From the NCBI GenBank assembly GCA_022841915.1, contig JALHQN010000009.1, positions 62,001 through 126,000 on the forward strand: a stretch of DNA of 64,000 nucleotides, in the 5' to 3' direction. A program made the translations under genes and the position numbers. The notes beneath the pieces are model-generated. The model did not search any database. It saw only the letters and a list, made by a program, of their open reading frames with translations, and was not told the origin of the DNA. The first letter of the stretch is position 1; every line of letters starts with the position of its first letter. Positions 1-9,327 of the stretch are shown here, piece after piece. This DNA is from Burkholderiales bacterium. Its GTDB lineage: Bacteria > Pseudomonadota > Gammaproteobacteria > Burkholderiales > WYBJ01.

Positions 1-612
1 GTCGCAAGCTATGAGAATCTGTTGGTGGTTCATCCCTCGGTTCCCGCAATGACGCTGAAAGAACTGATCGCACTGGCCAAGGCCAAACCCGGCCAGATCA
101 ACTTCGGCACGTCGAGCACTGGAGGCTCGACGCACTTGGCAGCGGAATTGTTCAATAGCGTAGCTGGAATCAAGACCCAACAAATTCCCTACAAGGGCGG
201 TGGCCCCGCTATCGCGGATCTCATCGGTGGCCAGGTGCATTTCATGATGGCAGTGCCGACGAACGTCGTTGCTCACGTGCAAGGTGGCCGGCTGCGCGCC
301 ATCGCAATTTCAGGAGATTCGCGGATCGCATCGCTGCCGAACGTTCCCACGTTTGCCGAGGCGGGGTTGCCCAGCGTCTCCTTGCGAACCTGGCAAGGCG
401 TGGCGGCGCCTGCCGGCACGCCAAAGGCGATCATCGACAGAATGGCGGCAGAAATTCAGAAGCTCGTGGCGTCGCCCGAGGCGAGGGAAAAGCTGGCCGC
501 GCAGGGTTTCGAGCCCTTCTACAATTCGCCCGAGCAGACGACAGCGCTGCTGAAGACGGAGGTGGCGAAATGCGCCAAGATCATCAGGGATGCAAACATC
601 AAGGTGCAGTGA
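1..612 (+). CDS. Bug/TctC-family tripartite tricarboxylate transporter substrate-binding protein (C-terminal part)
   Basis: The reading frame is open from the first base, so the N-terminus with its signal peptide lies outside the window. The visible ~203 residues match the second half of Bug (TctC) periplasmic binding proteins: a FGTSSTGGSTHL segment, an IPYKGGGPAIADLIGGQV segment, and the LPNVPTFAEAGLP motif before the C-terminal helix. These proteins capture carboxylates or other small organic acids in the periplasm; many are orphans without TctAB membrane subunits, and none is seen here. A paralogue follows at 886. The ligand cannot be told from sequence. Confidence 0.9.
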   Translation, partial: VASYENLLVVHPSVPAMTLKELIALAKAKPGQINFGTSSTGGSTHLAAELFNSVAGIKTQQIPYKGGGPAIADLIGGQVHFMMAVPTNVVAHVQGGRLRAIAISGDSRIASLPNVPTFAEAGLPSVSLRTWQGVAAPAGTPKAIIDRMAAEIQKLVASPEAREKLAAQGFEPFYNSPEQTTALLKTEVAKCAKIIRDANIKVQ

Positions 613-885
613 TTGACCTCAAGCGCCCGCCTACGATGGATGTGTCCGGGCCGCCTTCCGTACTCGCAATCCGACAGGGGGCGCTGGCAATTCCATGTGG
701 CGGCCAGTGCGAGCGAGCAGCACGGCGGGTTATCAGCGCGTGGGGCCCAATAAGCAGCAGCGATCACACAACGTCAGCTTGGGATGATAGCCGGAAGTCT
801 TGCAATAGCTACTGTCGCAACGCGCATCCCCTCCCAATGCACCTTGGTTGTCCGCTCATTCAAGACCCTAAAACATGGAGATCGC

Positions 886-1869
886 ATGACGAGAAGTTTC
901 CACAGATTCCATCCGTCGACGAGTGTCGTCGTGTTCGGTTGCTTGCTGCTTTCGACTGCAACCGTGGCACAGACCTATCCCACCAAACCGATCCGTATGG
1001 TGGTCGCACAGTCCACCGGCGGCAATGCCGACTTCATTGCGCGTATCTTTGCCCAGGGTTTGAGCGATCGGCTCGCGCAGCAGATCGTCGTCGACAATCG
1101 GGCCGGCGGGGCAGGAATCATCGCGGCCGAAATGGTGGGGAGAGCTTCGCCCGACGGCTACACGCTCTTGCTCGCCCCAACGAGTTTCGGCATCAACCCC
1201 GCGCTCTATCCCAAGCTGCCGTACAACCCGCAGCGCGACTTTGCACCGGTCTCGCTGCTCGCAGCGAGTTCGGCTGTCATCGTCGTCAGTCCGGCTCTGC
1301 AGGTGAAGACAGTGGGTGAACTCATCGCAATGGCGAAAGCGCAGCCCGGCAAGCTACATTTCGGCTCGTCCGGAATCGCGTCAGCCAACCGTCTCGCGGG
1401 CGAATTGTTCAACTCGATGGCGGGCGTGAACATCGTCCATGTCCCCTACAAAGGGGCCCCAACGGCTATCACCGATCTGGTCGGAGGCCGCATCCAGGTA
1501 ATGTTCGCCAGCCCGCCGTCGGTCATGGCCCTCGTGCGCAGCGGTAAACTGCGCGCCATTGCCACGGCGGGCACCAAGCGCGCTGCGCAGTTGCCCGATG
1601 TGCCCACGGTGATCGAATCCGGCGTGCCGGGCTACCAGAACACCATCTGGCAAGCGCTGCTGGTACCGGCTCGCACGCCGCAAGCGATCATCGCTCAACT
1701 GCACAAGGAAATCGCGGACATCGCCAAGCAGCCAGACGTCCGCGAGCGCCTGCTGCGCGACGGGTCGGAAGCGATCGCCAGCACACCCAAGGAACTTGGG
1801 GAGCACCTGACCGACGAGATCTCGCGCTGGACCAAACTGGTCAAGAGCATAGGTTTGAAGGTCGAGTAA
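886..1869 (+). CDS. Bug/TctC-family periplasmic substrate-binding protein
   Basis: 327 residues, full family length. An N-terminal signal peptide ending near VAQ-TYPTKP is followed by the classic Bug start (YPTKPIRMVV), a GGNADFIAR loop, the ASPDGYTLL motif, VPYKGAPTAITDLVGGRIQ and LPDVPTVIESGVPGY. The ATG at 886 is chosen because a GGAG lies 5 bases upstream and it gives a normal signal peptide; the frame is open back to 784. Paralogous to the gene that ends at 612, making a tandem pair separated by 273 bp with no other recognisable gene. Such expansions are typical of Burkholderiales. Specificity unknown. Confidence 0.92.
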   Translation: MTRSFHRFHPSTSVVVFGCLLLSTATVAQTYPTKPIRMVVAQSTGGNADFIARIFAQGLSDRLAQQIVVDNRAGGAGIIAAEMVGRASPDGYTLLLAPTSFGINPALYPKLPYNPQRDFAPVSLLAASSAVIVVSPALQVKTVGELIAMAKAQPGKLHFGSSGIASANRLAGELFNSMAGVNIVHVPYKGAPTAITDLVGGRIQVMFASPPSVMALVRSGKLRAIATAGTKRAAQLPDVPTVIESGVPGYQNTIWQALLVPARTPQAIIAQLHKEIADIAKQPDVRERLLRDGSEAIASTPKELGEHLTDEISRWTKLVKSIGLKVE

Positions 1870-1981
1870 GTCGGTCCAGACCGCCCGTAGGGTCAAGGAC
1901 TTCGTCGGCTGGGTGCGTCTTTAGTCGTGGGCTCCGATTCGCCATGCCATTGCGCATTCGTTGACCAGTACATGACCAGAT

Positions 1982-1995
1982 TGAACCGCCCCGGG
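1982..1995 (+). repeat. Left terminal inverted repeat of IS3-family element
   Basis: TGAACCGCCCCGGG, the exact complement of 3289-3302. Begins with TG, as usual for the IS3 family. Confidence 0.88.
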
Positions 1996-2031
1996 TTTTC
2001 AGGAGGCTCCAACATTTGAGAAGATGGAGCC

Positions 2032-2354
2032 GTGAACAAGTCGAACAAGTTTTCTCCTGAAGTCCGAGATCGCGCGGTGCGGCTGGTACAGGAGCACCGC
2101 GCAGAGTATCCGTCGTTGTGGGCGGCTGTGGAGTCGATTGCGCCCAAGATTGGCTGTGTTCCGCAGACGCTGCTGGCGTGGGTAAAGCGCCAGGAAGTCG
2201 ATTCGGGAATGCGCAACGGTGTGACCACGGCCAAGGCGCAGCGCGTCAAGGAACTGGAGCGCGAGGTCAAGGAGCTACGCCGGGCCAACGAGATCTTGAA
2301 GCTGGCCAGTGCGTCTTTCGCCCAGGCGGAGCTCGACCGCCGACTCAAGTCCTG

Positions 2355-2355
<1 letters not shown>
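2032..2355 (+). CDS. IS3-family transposase OrfA
   Basis: 107 residues. N-terminal helix-turn-helix for binding the IS ends ([17 protein letters not shown] start, then a QTLLAWVKR recognition-helix region) followed by a leucine-zipper-like coiled coil ([20 protein letters not shown]). OrfA normally regulates transposition and is joined to OrfB by -1 frameshifting to make the active transposase. The stop TGA overlaps the OrfB ATG (TGATG at 2353-2357). No classic A6G slippery string is seen in the overlap. Confidence 0.88.
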
Positions 2356-3263
<908 letters not shown>

Positions 3264-3288
3264 CTTAAACCAAACAGCCTCTACGAAT

Positions 3289-3302
3289 CCCGGGGCGGTT
3301 CA
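3289..3302 (-). repeat. Right terminal inverted repeat of IS3-family element
   Basis: Exact complement of the 14-bp repeat at 1982-1995; lies 26 bp after the OrfB stop. Confidence 0.88.
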
Positions 3303-3422
3303 GTGAGGTGATCAGCGGTTCTCATGTATTACGGAAGTCTCAATAATCGACCTAAGCGGTCACTGCCGGCCTCATGAAGCAACCATTGCTGAACAGCACG
3401 AAATTCCGCACGGAAAAAGCGG

Positions 3423-3440
3423 ACAATAGTGGCCTATTGT
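3423..3440. promoter_or_regulatory. Perfect 7-bp inverted repeat just before the OsmC-YcaO gene
   Basis: ACAATAG-TGGC-CTATTGT, two perfect 7-bp arms around a 4-base spacer, ending 5 bases before the first ATG (3446). Its size and position suit a repressor operator or a translational hairpin, but no regulator gene is adjacent and no promoter is clear. Function is inferred from position only. Confidence 0.4.
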
Positions 3441-3445
3441 TATGA

Positions 3446-5668
3446 ATGGCATCTCCTTTTCCCATGGAAATTAAGGTTCACTTTCTCGACAAGCTTCGTC
3501 TTGAAGCCAGGTTCGACGATTTCACGGTGGTGGCCGATCAACCTATCCGCTATAAGGGCGATGGCTCGGCGCCTGGTCCGTTCGATTACTTTCTGGCTTC
3601 GTCGGCGCAGTGTGCGGCTTACTTTGTGAAGTTGTATTGCGTTACGCGCAATATTCCTACGGATAACATCCGCCTGTCGCAGAACAACATCGTCGACCCT
3701 GAGAATCGCTACAAGCAGATTTTCAAAATTCAGGTCGAACTGCCGTCGGACATCTCCGCCAAAGACCGCCAGGGAATTCTGCGCTCCATCGAACGTTGCA
3801 CAGTGAAAAAGGTGGTGCAGGCGGGGCCCGAGTTTGTGATTGAAGAGGTGGAAAATCTGGATGCCGATGCCCAGGCCCTGCTGCTTCTGAGCCCGGCGTC
3901 AGAAACGAGCACTTACATTGCAGGCAAGGATCTCCCGCTCGAGCAAACCATCGCCAATATGTCGGGGGTTCTGGCGGGTCTGGGCATGAAGATTGAAATC
4001 GCTTCGTGGCGCAATATCGTTCCTAATGTATGGTCACTGCATATCCGCGACGCGCACTCCCCGATGTGTTTTTCTAATGGCAAGGGAGCGACTAAAGAAA
4101 GCGCATTGGCGTCGGCGTTGGGCGAGTTCATCGAACGACTGAGTTGCAATCATTTCTACAACGATCAGTTTTGGGGCGTGGAGATCGCCGACGCGGCGTT
4201 CGTGCATTATCCGGACGAACGCTGGTTCAAGCCTGGCGCCAAGGATGCGCTGCCCGCTGAAATACTCGATGAATACTGTCTGCAGATTTACAATCCCGAT
4301 GGCGAATTACGTGGCTCGCATCTGTACGACACCAATTCCGGCAATGTAGGGCGCGGCATCTGCTCGCTGCCGTATGTGCGCCGATCGGACGGCAAGGTGG
4401 TGTATTTCCCGTCCAACCTGATCGACAATCTGTTCCTCAGCAATGGCATGAGTGCAGGTAACACGCTGGCCGAAGCGCAAGTGCAATGCCTGTCTGAAAT
4501 CCTGGAGCGAGCAGTAAAGCGCGAAATTCTCGAGGGTGAAATGACACTCCCTGATGTGCCGCATGAAGTGCTGGCTAAATACCCCGGCATTCTGGCCGGC
4601 ATTGCGGGGCTGGAGGAGCAGGGCTTCCCGGTGCTGGTGAAGGATGCGTCGCTGGGCGGGAAGTTTCCGGTGATGTGCGTCACCCTGATGAACCCGCGTA
4701 CAGGTGGCGTGTTTGCCTCGTTCGGATCGCACCCAAGCTTTGAAGTGGCACTGGAACGCAGTCTAACTGAGTTGCTACAAGGTCGCAGTTTTGAAGGCCT
4801 GAACGATTTGCCCCGGCCCAGCTTTGAAAGTAGCGCTGTGACTGAGCCGAATAACTTTGTTGAGCACTTCATTGATTCCAGCGGCATCGTGTCGTGGCGA
4901 TTTTTCAGTTCCAAAGCGGATTTCGATTTTGTCGAGTGGGACTTTTCCGGCCACGGGGACAAATCCAATGCCGAAGAAGCCGCGACCCTGTTCGGTCTTC
5001 TCGAGGACATGGGGAAAGAAGTGTATATGGCGGTGTATGAGGATTTAGGCGCAACGGCCTGCCGCATCCTGGTGCCGGGCTATTCGGAGGTGTATCCGGT
5101 TGAGGATTTGATGTGGGATAACACCAATAAAGCGCTGTCGTTTCGTGCGGATATTTTGAATTTGCATCGACTCGACGACGCCAGTCTGGAAGCATTGCTG
5201 GCGCGCCTGGAAGACAGTGAGCTGGATGATTACACCGATATCATCACATTGATCGGCATCGAGTTCGACGAGAACACAGCCTGGGGTCAGCTGACGATTC
5301 TGGAGTTGAAGCTGCTGATCAATCTCGCCCTGAAGCAATTTGCTGCAACGCAAGAGCTGGTGGGCGCTTTTCTGCAGTACAACGAGAACACGGTCGAGCG
5401 CGGATTGTTTTATCAGGCCTTGAACGTGGTGCTGGAGGTGCTGCTGGACGACGACCTGGAGCTGGACGATTACGCGGTTAATTTTCGCCGGATGTTCGGT
5501 AACCCGCGCATGGACGCCGTGATGGGCTCAGTGGACGGCAGCGTGCGCTTCTTCGGTTTGACGCCAACGAGCATACAACTGGAGGAGCTCGACAGGCACC
5601 GGCGCCTGATCGACAGCTACAAAAAACTTCACATGAAACGGAGCAAGGTAGCAGCTGTATCGGGTTAG
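3446..5668 (+). CDS. ycaO: OsmC-YcaO fusion protein (YcaO-type ATP-dependent cyclodehydratase-like factor)
   Basis: 740 residues. Residues 1-145 are an OsmC-like domain with the two family cysteines (C56 in SSAQCAAYF, C118 in IERCTVKK). Residues ~160-560 are a YcaO domain with the ATP-binding stretch NGKGATKESA (about 211-220) and EFIER (227-231). The C-terminal ~170 residues are helical and resemble the TPR-like tail of E. coli YcaO. YcaO of E. coli assists RimO in beta-methylthiolation of ribosomal protein S12, and a rimO lies at 44599. No precursor-peptide gene is adjacent, so a RiPP role is less likely. Neither ATG 3446 nor ATG 3464 (MEIKVHF, possibly the true start) has a clear ribosome binding site. 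Base composition is visibly lower in GC than neighbours and IS elements flank both sides, suggesting horizontal transfer. Confidence 0.88.
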   Translation: MASPFPMEIKVHFLDKLRLEARFDDFTVVADQPIRYKGDGSAPGPFDYFLASSAQCAAYFVKLYCVTRNIPTDNIRLSQNNIVDPENRYKQIFKIQVELPSDISAKDRQGILRSIERCTVKKVVQAGPEFVIEEVENLDADAQALLLLSPASETSTYIAGKDLPLEQTIANMSGVLAGLGMKIEIASWRNIVPNVWSLHIRDAHSPMCFSNGKGATKESALASALGEFIERLSCNHFYNDQFWGVEIADAAFVHYPDERWFKPGAKDALPAEILDEYCLQIYNPDGELRGSHLYDTNSGNVGRGICSLPYVRRSDGKVVYFPSNLIDNLFLSNGMSAGNTLAEAQVQCLSEILERAVKREILEGEMTLPDVPHEVLAKYPGILAGIAGLEEQGFPVLVKDASLGGKFPVMCVTLMNPRTGGVFASFGSHPSFEVALERSLTELLQGRSFEGLNDLPRPSFESSAVTEPNNFVEHFIDSSGIVSWRFFSSKADFDFVEWDFSGHGDKSNAEEAATLFGLLEDMGKEVYMAVYEDLGATACRILVPGYSEVYPVEDLMWDNTNKALSFRADILNLHRLDDASLEALLARLEDSELDDYTDIITLIGIEFDENTAWGQLTILELKLLINLALKQFAATQELVGAFLQYNENTVERGLFYQALNVVLEVLLDDDLELDDYAVNFRRMFGNPRMDAVMGSVDGSVRFFGLTPTSIQLEELDRHRRLIDSYKKLHMKRSKVAAVSG

Positions 5669-6275
5669 GCGAATTTCCGGTCACGATCAACTACTCGAAG
5701 CAATGATTGCGTAAGGGAGTTGCACTTTCTCAATCGGAAGGGCGACATCGTACTGTCCAGACAATCGAACGAACGTGTGGGAGGCGAATTCGTAAAGTCT
5801 ATAGGATAGGGCCGCGTCCGTGCAGTCTTGCGCACCACAGCAGGCGTGATACCGTGCGACGCATGCGTGATTTACTCCTCTTGGTGATCCATCTGATCGT
5901 TACGGTAGCAAAACTGCTTCGGCCCGGCGGGTGCGCGCGGTCGCCGCAGAATCATTGTTGCTCAAGCAGCAGATCATCATCGGCAATCGGTCTCGGCGCC
6001 GCGCTCCGAATCTCACCTCGCTCGATCGCTTTGTGCTCGGAATACTCACCCTGTTCATCAAGCCACGCCGGATTCCGAAGCTCTCAGCCATCATCAAATC
6101 ATCGACGCTGCTCAAGCTCCACAAGGCCCTCGTCGACCGCAAGTACCGGATTCTCTTCTCGTCCACAGGACATCGCCGTAAGCCGGGTCCGAAAGGCCCC
6201 TCCGTCAGCTTCCCCATTCGGTAGACATTCTGAAGTGGACTTTTTCTGGCAGGATTGACTGTCAAGGAGAGTCCG

Positions 6276-6542
6276 ATGAAGAAGTCGAATTTCACTGAGG
6301 CGCAGATCATCGCCATCCTCAAGGAAGGCGATGCCGGCGTCCCGGTCGCCCAGATCCTGCGCAAGCACGGGATCAGCCAAGGCACCTACTACAACTGGAA
6401 GGCGAAGTACGGCGGCACATCGGTGTCAGAGCTCAAGCGCCTCAAGGAGCTGGAGACCGAGAACGCCAAGCTCAAGAAGATGTATGCCGAGCTTGCCCTG
6501 GAGAACGCTGCCATCCGGGACGTGCTCAGCCGAAAGCTCTGA
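6276..6542 (+). CDS. IS407-type transposase OrfA
   Basis: 88 residues, start chosen by the AAGGAGA ribosome binding site just upstream. HTH_Tnp_1 fold: FTEAQIIAILKEGDAG, a ILRKHGISQGTYYNWKAKYGG recognition region, then a leucine-rich coiled coil (LKELETENAKLKKMYAELAL). It matches the DNA-binding subunit of IS407-group elements. OrfB continues in the -1 frame. Confidence 0.88.
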   Translation: MKKSNFTEAQIIAILKEGDAGVPVAQILRKHGISQGTYYNWKAKYGGTSVSELKRLKELETENAKLKKMYAELALENAAIRDVLSRKL

Positions 6543-6571
6543 CGTCGTCCGCCAAGCGCGAAGCGGTACAA

Positions 6572-7396
6572 GTGATGGCCGAAGGCCACGGTGTATCGAT
6601 CAAGCGCGCTTGCGAAGTAGCCCGGTTACCGCGGGCGACGTTCTACAAACCGGGCAAGCGCTCTGCCGAGCGCGACCAGGGGGTGATCGAGGTGTTGAAT
6701 CAGATCGTCGCCACGGAACTGCGCTGGGGCTTCTGGAAGTGCTTCGATCGCTTGCGGCAGATGGGTCATCCGTGGAACCACAAACGCGTTCACCGTGTGT
6801 ACTGCGCCCTCGGGTTGAATCAGAAGCGGCGCACGAAACGGCGCTTACCGAACCGGCCGCGACAACCCCTGCAGGCGCCCAGCCAGGTGAACGTCACGTG
6901 GGCTCTGGACTTCATGCACGATTCGCTCTACGGCCGACGTACCTTTCGCACGCTGAACGTGCTCGACGAGGCGGACCGCAGTTGCCTGGGAATCGAGATC
7001 GCGACCGGCATCCCGTCCGCACGCGTTATCCGCTTCGTGGAGCAACTGATCGAGATCCACGGCAAGCCCCATGCCATTCGCTGCGACAACGGCCCGGAGC
7101 TGACCAGCTACGGGTTCGGGCAGTGGTGCGAGGCGCAGGGCATTGAGCTGCGATTCATCCAACCCGGCAAGCCCGATCAGAATGCCTTCATCGAGCGTTT
7201 CAACCGCACCTATCGGGAGGAGGTCCTCAGTGCGTACCTGTTCCACACGCTCGCCGAAGTGCGAGAGATCACCGACGACTGAATCGACCGATACAACCAA
7301 ATCCGACCGCACGACTCGCTGGGAAGCCTGCCCCCAGCGCGCTACCGGGAGCGCCTGCTCGCAGGTGGAAGTTCCACTTTAGAACTGTCTACTTGA
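6572..7396 (+). pseudogene. IS407-type transposase OrfB, interrupted by an opal codon
   Basis: The frame is open through the overlap with OrfA (fusion reading from about 6530), with candidate internal starts GTG 6572 and ATG 6575. The DDE core is present: WALDFMHDSLYGRR (Asp), IRCDNGPELTS (Asp) and PDQNAFIERFNRTYREE (Glu). A TGA at 7280-7282 interrupts DD-stop-IDRYNQIRPHDSLG, where relatives have Trp (TGG); the frame then stays open to TGA 7394-7396. The stop removes about 37 C-terminal residues, after the catalytic Glu, so residual activity is not excluded. Confidence 0.83.
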
Positions 7397-8246
7397 CGGG
7401 GAAGCTTACGCCTCCCCTGAACTCGTTGCCGCCATCGTCGAGATGAAGGCGCGCAACCCGAAGTTCGGTTGCGTACGAATCGCTCAGCAGATCTCTCAGG
7501 CCTTCAGTGTCGAGATCGACAAGGACGTCGTTCGGCGCGTCCTGGCAAAGCACTACCGGCCGGGTGACGGCAGTTCCAGTGGCCCCTCCGGGTTGACGTT
7601 GATCGCCCAATCCAAGGACAGTCTATGGAGCGTGGATCTTTTCCGTTGCGAATCCATCCTGCTTCGTAGCTACTGGGTACTCGTGGTCATGGATGTCTTC
7701 ACCCGCCGAATCATCGGCTTTGGCGTTGCGCGCGAGCACATTGACGGCGTGATCGTGTGTCGGATGTTCAATCAAGCCGTTGCTGACCAACCCCGCCCAA
7801 AACACCTCAGCACCGATCACGACCCACTCTTTCGCTTCCATCGCTGGCTCGCCAATCTACGCGTCCTCGAGATCGATGAAATCAAGTCAGTACCCTATGC
7901 GCCGACTTCGCATCCCTTCATCGAACGGCTGATCGGCACCATCCGCCGCGAGTATCTCGATCGCCAGTTCTTCTGGAACTCGGTCGACCTCACGCGCAAG
8001 CTCGAGGCATTCCGGGATTATTACAACGAATTCCGCGTCCACCGCTCCCTTGACGGCACCACTCCGGCACAGCGCGCCGGCAAGCTGCAACGCGGTTCGG
8101 CGGCGCTCAACTCGTACGCATGGCGACAGCATTGCCACGGACTATTCCAAACCCCGATGACCGCTTGACTACGAATTCGCCACCCACAGGCGTGTACGCT
8201 TACGTTGCGCAGTGCTGAACCATCCTGATTTCGTTACACCACGCCG

Positions 8247-8278
8247 AAAAAATGCGCCCCGAGCGCATAGCATTTTTT
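8247..8278 (+). terminator. Hairpin with A-run before and T-run after (possible bidirectional terminator)
   Basis: Stem ATGCGC-cccga-GCGCAT (8252-8268), preceded by six A's and followed by AGC and six T's (8273-8278). It could end transcripts from the broken transposase on the plus strand or from the opposite side. Confidence 0.5.
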
Positions 8279-8300
8279 CTGGAATTCCGAAAAAGATACG

Positions 8301-8332
8301 AAAAAGCCCGGAATTCCGAAAACGGAAACCGG

Positions 8333-8335
<3 letters not shown>
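8301..8335 (-). terminator. Intrinsic terminator on the minus strand, probably the original tRNA-Pro terminator
   Basis: AGCCCGG (8305-8311) and CCGGGCT (8329-8335) form a perfect 7-bp stem; inside it TTCCG-AAAA-CGGAA extends the helix. Read on the minus strand it is followed by TTTTT (AAAAA at 8301-8305). It lies 15 bp past the 3' end of the tRNA-Pro fragment (8351-8395), where a tRNA terminator belongs, while the intact tRNA-Pro at 10784 has no such structure just downstream. Confidence 0.75.
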
Positions 8336-8395
<60 letters not shown>

Positions 8396-8556
8396 ACCGC
8401 TCTGTTACGACCTACAATCAATGGCTTAGACATGAATGTCCGAAATTCCACCTTAGTTTCTCGCCATGTTTTGTTTCGATTTTTTGCGTGAGTTTCGGAC
8501 AGCCCCATCTGCCCCGTGCCCGGCCATCGAGGCTCGTGTCCGCTTTCATTTGTAGC

Positions 8557-8603
8557 TTGATTCTCCGTCGAGGCCTGGTATATTCTAGTCGTTCTGACTA
8601 GAA
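8557..8603 (+). promoter_or_regulatory. Toxin-antitoxin promoter with palindromic operator
   Basis: A -35 TTGATT (8557-8562) and -10 TATATT (8579-8584) are 16 bp apart. Overlapping the -10 is a perfect 8-bp inverted repeat TTCTAGTC-gttct-GACTAGAA (8583-8603). Position and form suit an autorepressor site for the Phd-type antitoxin encoded at 8618; AAGGG at 8606 is the ribosome binding site. Confidence 0.7.
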
Positions 8604-8617
8604 CTAAGGGCGCGCAC

Positions 8618-8905
8618 ATGCCAACCTCAACTTCCAGATCCGCCGCGCTACCGGGCCACTGGCAACTCCAAGACGCCAAAGCTCGTTTTAGCGAACTCGT
8701 TCGGCGTGTCCGTAGCGAAGGCCCACAACGCGTCAGCGTCCATGGCCGCGACGAAGTTGTCATCATCGCCGCGGAAGATTTTCGCAGGTTGAGCGGCGCC
8801 CACAACGGACGAGAGTTGATAGCGGCGATCCAATCGTCCCCCTACCGTGAAACAGAGATTGAGCCGGCCCGGCTTGCGATGCCTGTACGAGATGTGACGC
8901 TGTGA
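8618..8905 (+). CDS. Phd/YefM-type antitoxin
   Basis: 95 residues. The region WQLQDAKARFSELVRRV followed by QRVSVHGRDEVVIIAAEDFRRL is the classic Phd/YefM antitoxin N-domain, which forms dimers that bind the operator; the C-terminal part (ELIAAIQSSPYRETEIEPAR) should wrap the toxin. Its stop overlaps the toxin GTG start (GTGA, 8902-8905), so the two are translationally coupled. Phd-type antitoxins paired with PIN toxins are common. Located inside the tRNA-Pro island. Confidence 0.88.
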   Translation: MPTSTSRSAALPGHWQLQDAKARFSELVRRVRSEGPQRVSVHGRDEVVIIAAEDFRRLSGAHNGRELIAAIQSSPYRETEIEPARLAMPVRDVTL

Positions 8906-9327
8906 CCGGCTGGCTCCTTGACACGAACATCGTTTCGGAAATCCGCCGTCCGCGCCCCGAGGCGAAAGTCGTCTCGGCTATCGAGGCGCAGCCCCTCGAA
9001 CAACTATACATCAGCGTGGTCACCCTCGCCGAAATCCGCTTCGGCATCGAGCAACTCGAAGATTTCAAACGACGCACTGAACTGAACATTTGGCTATCTA
9101 ACAAAGTGCGCCCAATGTTCGATCAGCGCGTACTCCCGATCACCGAAGACATCATGGTCAAGTGGCGGCTACTCGTTGAGGACGGCCGCAAAGCCGGATA
9201 TACATACTCCCAGCCTGATCTGATCATCGGAGCGACCGCTATACACTACGGGCTGACCGTGATGTCGCGAGACACTATCGAATACATCCGCGCGGGCGTT
9301 CCGGTCTTCAATCCCTGGACGGCGTAA
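8902..9327 (+). CDS. VapC-type PIN-domain ribonuclease toxin
   Basis: 141 residues, GTG start. PIN-domain acidic residues are visible: D7 in LLDTNIVSE, E in VTLAEIRFG, and D in YSQPDLIIGATA and MSRDTIEYI. VapC toxins cut RNA (often initiator tRNA or 23S rRNA) when freed from their antitoxin. The TAA stop (9325-9327) lies in a CGTAN segment that precedes TGTCCAG at all three ends of this IS type seen here, so the stop may be supplied by the IS and the native C-terminus may have been altered; the length is still normal for the family. Confidence 0.88.
   Translation: MTGWLLDTNIVSEIRRPRPEAKVVSAIEAQPLEQLYISVVTLAEIRFGIEQLEDFKRRTELNIWLSNKVRPMFDQRVLPITEDIMVKWRLLVEDGRKAGYTYSQPDLIIGATAIHYGLTVMSRDTIEYIRAGVPVFNPWTA

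Larger units (their letters stand above)
6203..7410 (+). mobile_element. IS3-family (IS407-like) element, 1208 bp, nested inside another transposase gene
   Basis: Ends are imperfect inverted repeats: CGTCAGCTTCCCC at 6203 against CGTAAGCTTCCCC read inward from 7410, followed by a second shared block (GTAGACA...TTCT.AAGTGGA). The host gene sequence flanking it shows a 4-bp target duplication CCTC (6199-6202 and 7411-7414), the size expected for IS407-group elements. Removing the element plus one copy restores the host frame exactly as K-G-P-S-P-E-L-V. It carries OrfA (6276) and a nonsense-bearing OrfB. Confidence 0.85.
5754..8168 (+). mobile_element. Single-ORF DDE (integrase-core) IS, broken by frameshift and nested IS; right end not found
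   Basis: The left end TGTCCAGACAATCGAACGAA at 5754 differs at only 2 of 22 positions from the left end of the IS at 9328, so both belong to one element type. The transposase frame begins at 5863 and ends at 8168. A second IS (6203-7410) lies inside it. No matching right terminal repeat is seen between 8168 and 8350, so the right end has probably been lost; 8168 is the end of the coding remnant, not a proven element boundary. Confidence 0.7.
5863..8168 (+). pseudogene. Integrase-core transposase, split by a nested IS and a 1-base frameshift
   Basis: Three pieces rebuild one protein of about 364 residues. From ATG 5863 the frame reads MRDLLLLVIHLIVTVAKLLR up to about 5930; there a single base seems deleted and the protein continues in the next frame (VRAVAAESLLLKQQ...) to KGPS at 6202. 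After the nested IS the frame resumes with PELVAAIVEMKARNPKFGC and runs to 8168. Catalytic residues are in the last piece: VDLFRCES (Asp), LSTDHDPLFR (Asp), HPFIERLIGTIRREYLDR (Glu). The 7443-8168 piece alone is intact but lacks the DNA-binding half. Confidence 0.85.

Noticed and set aside
8168-8300. TTTTCTGGA near 8275 as the right end of the outer IS
   Set aside because: Only partly matches the terminal repeat (lacks TGT and the CGAACGA block) and sits inside a hairpin/T-run; probably chance.
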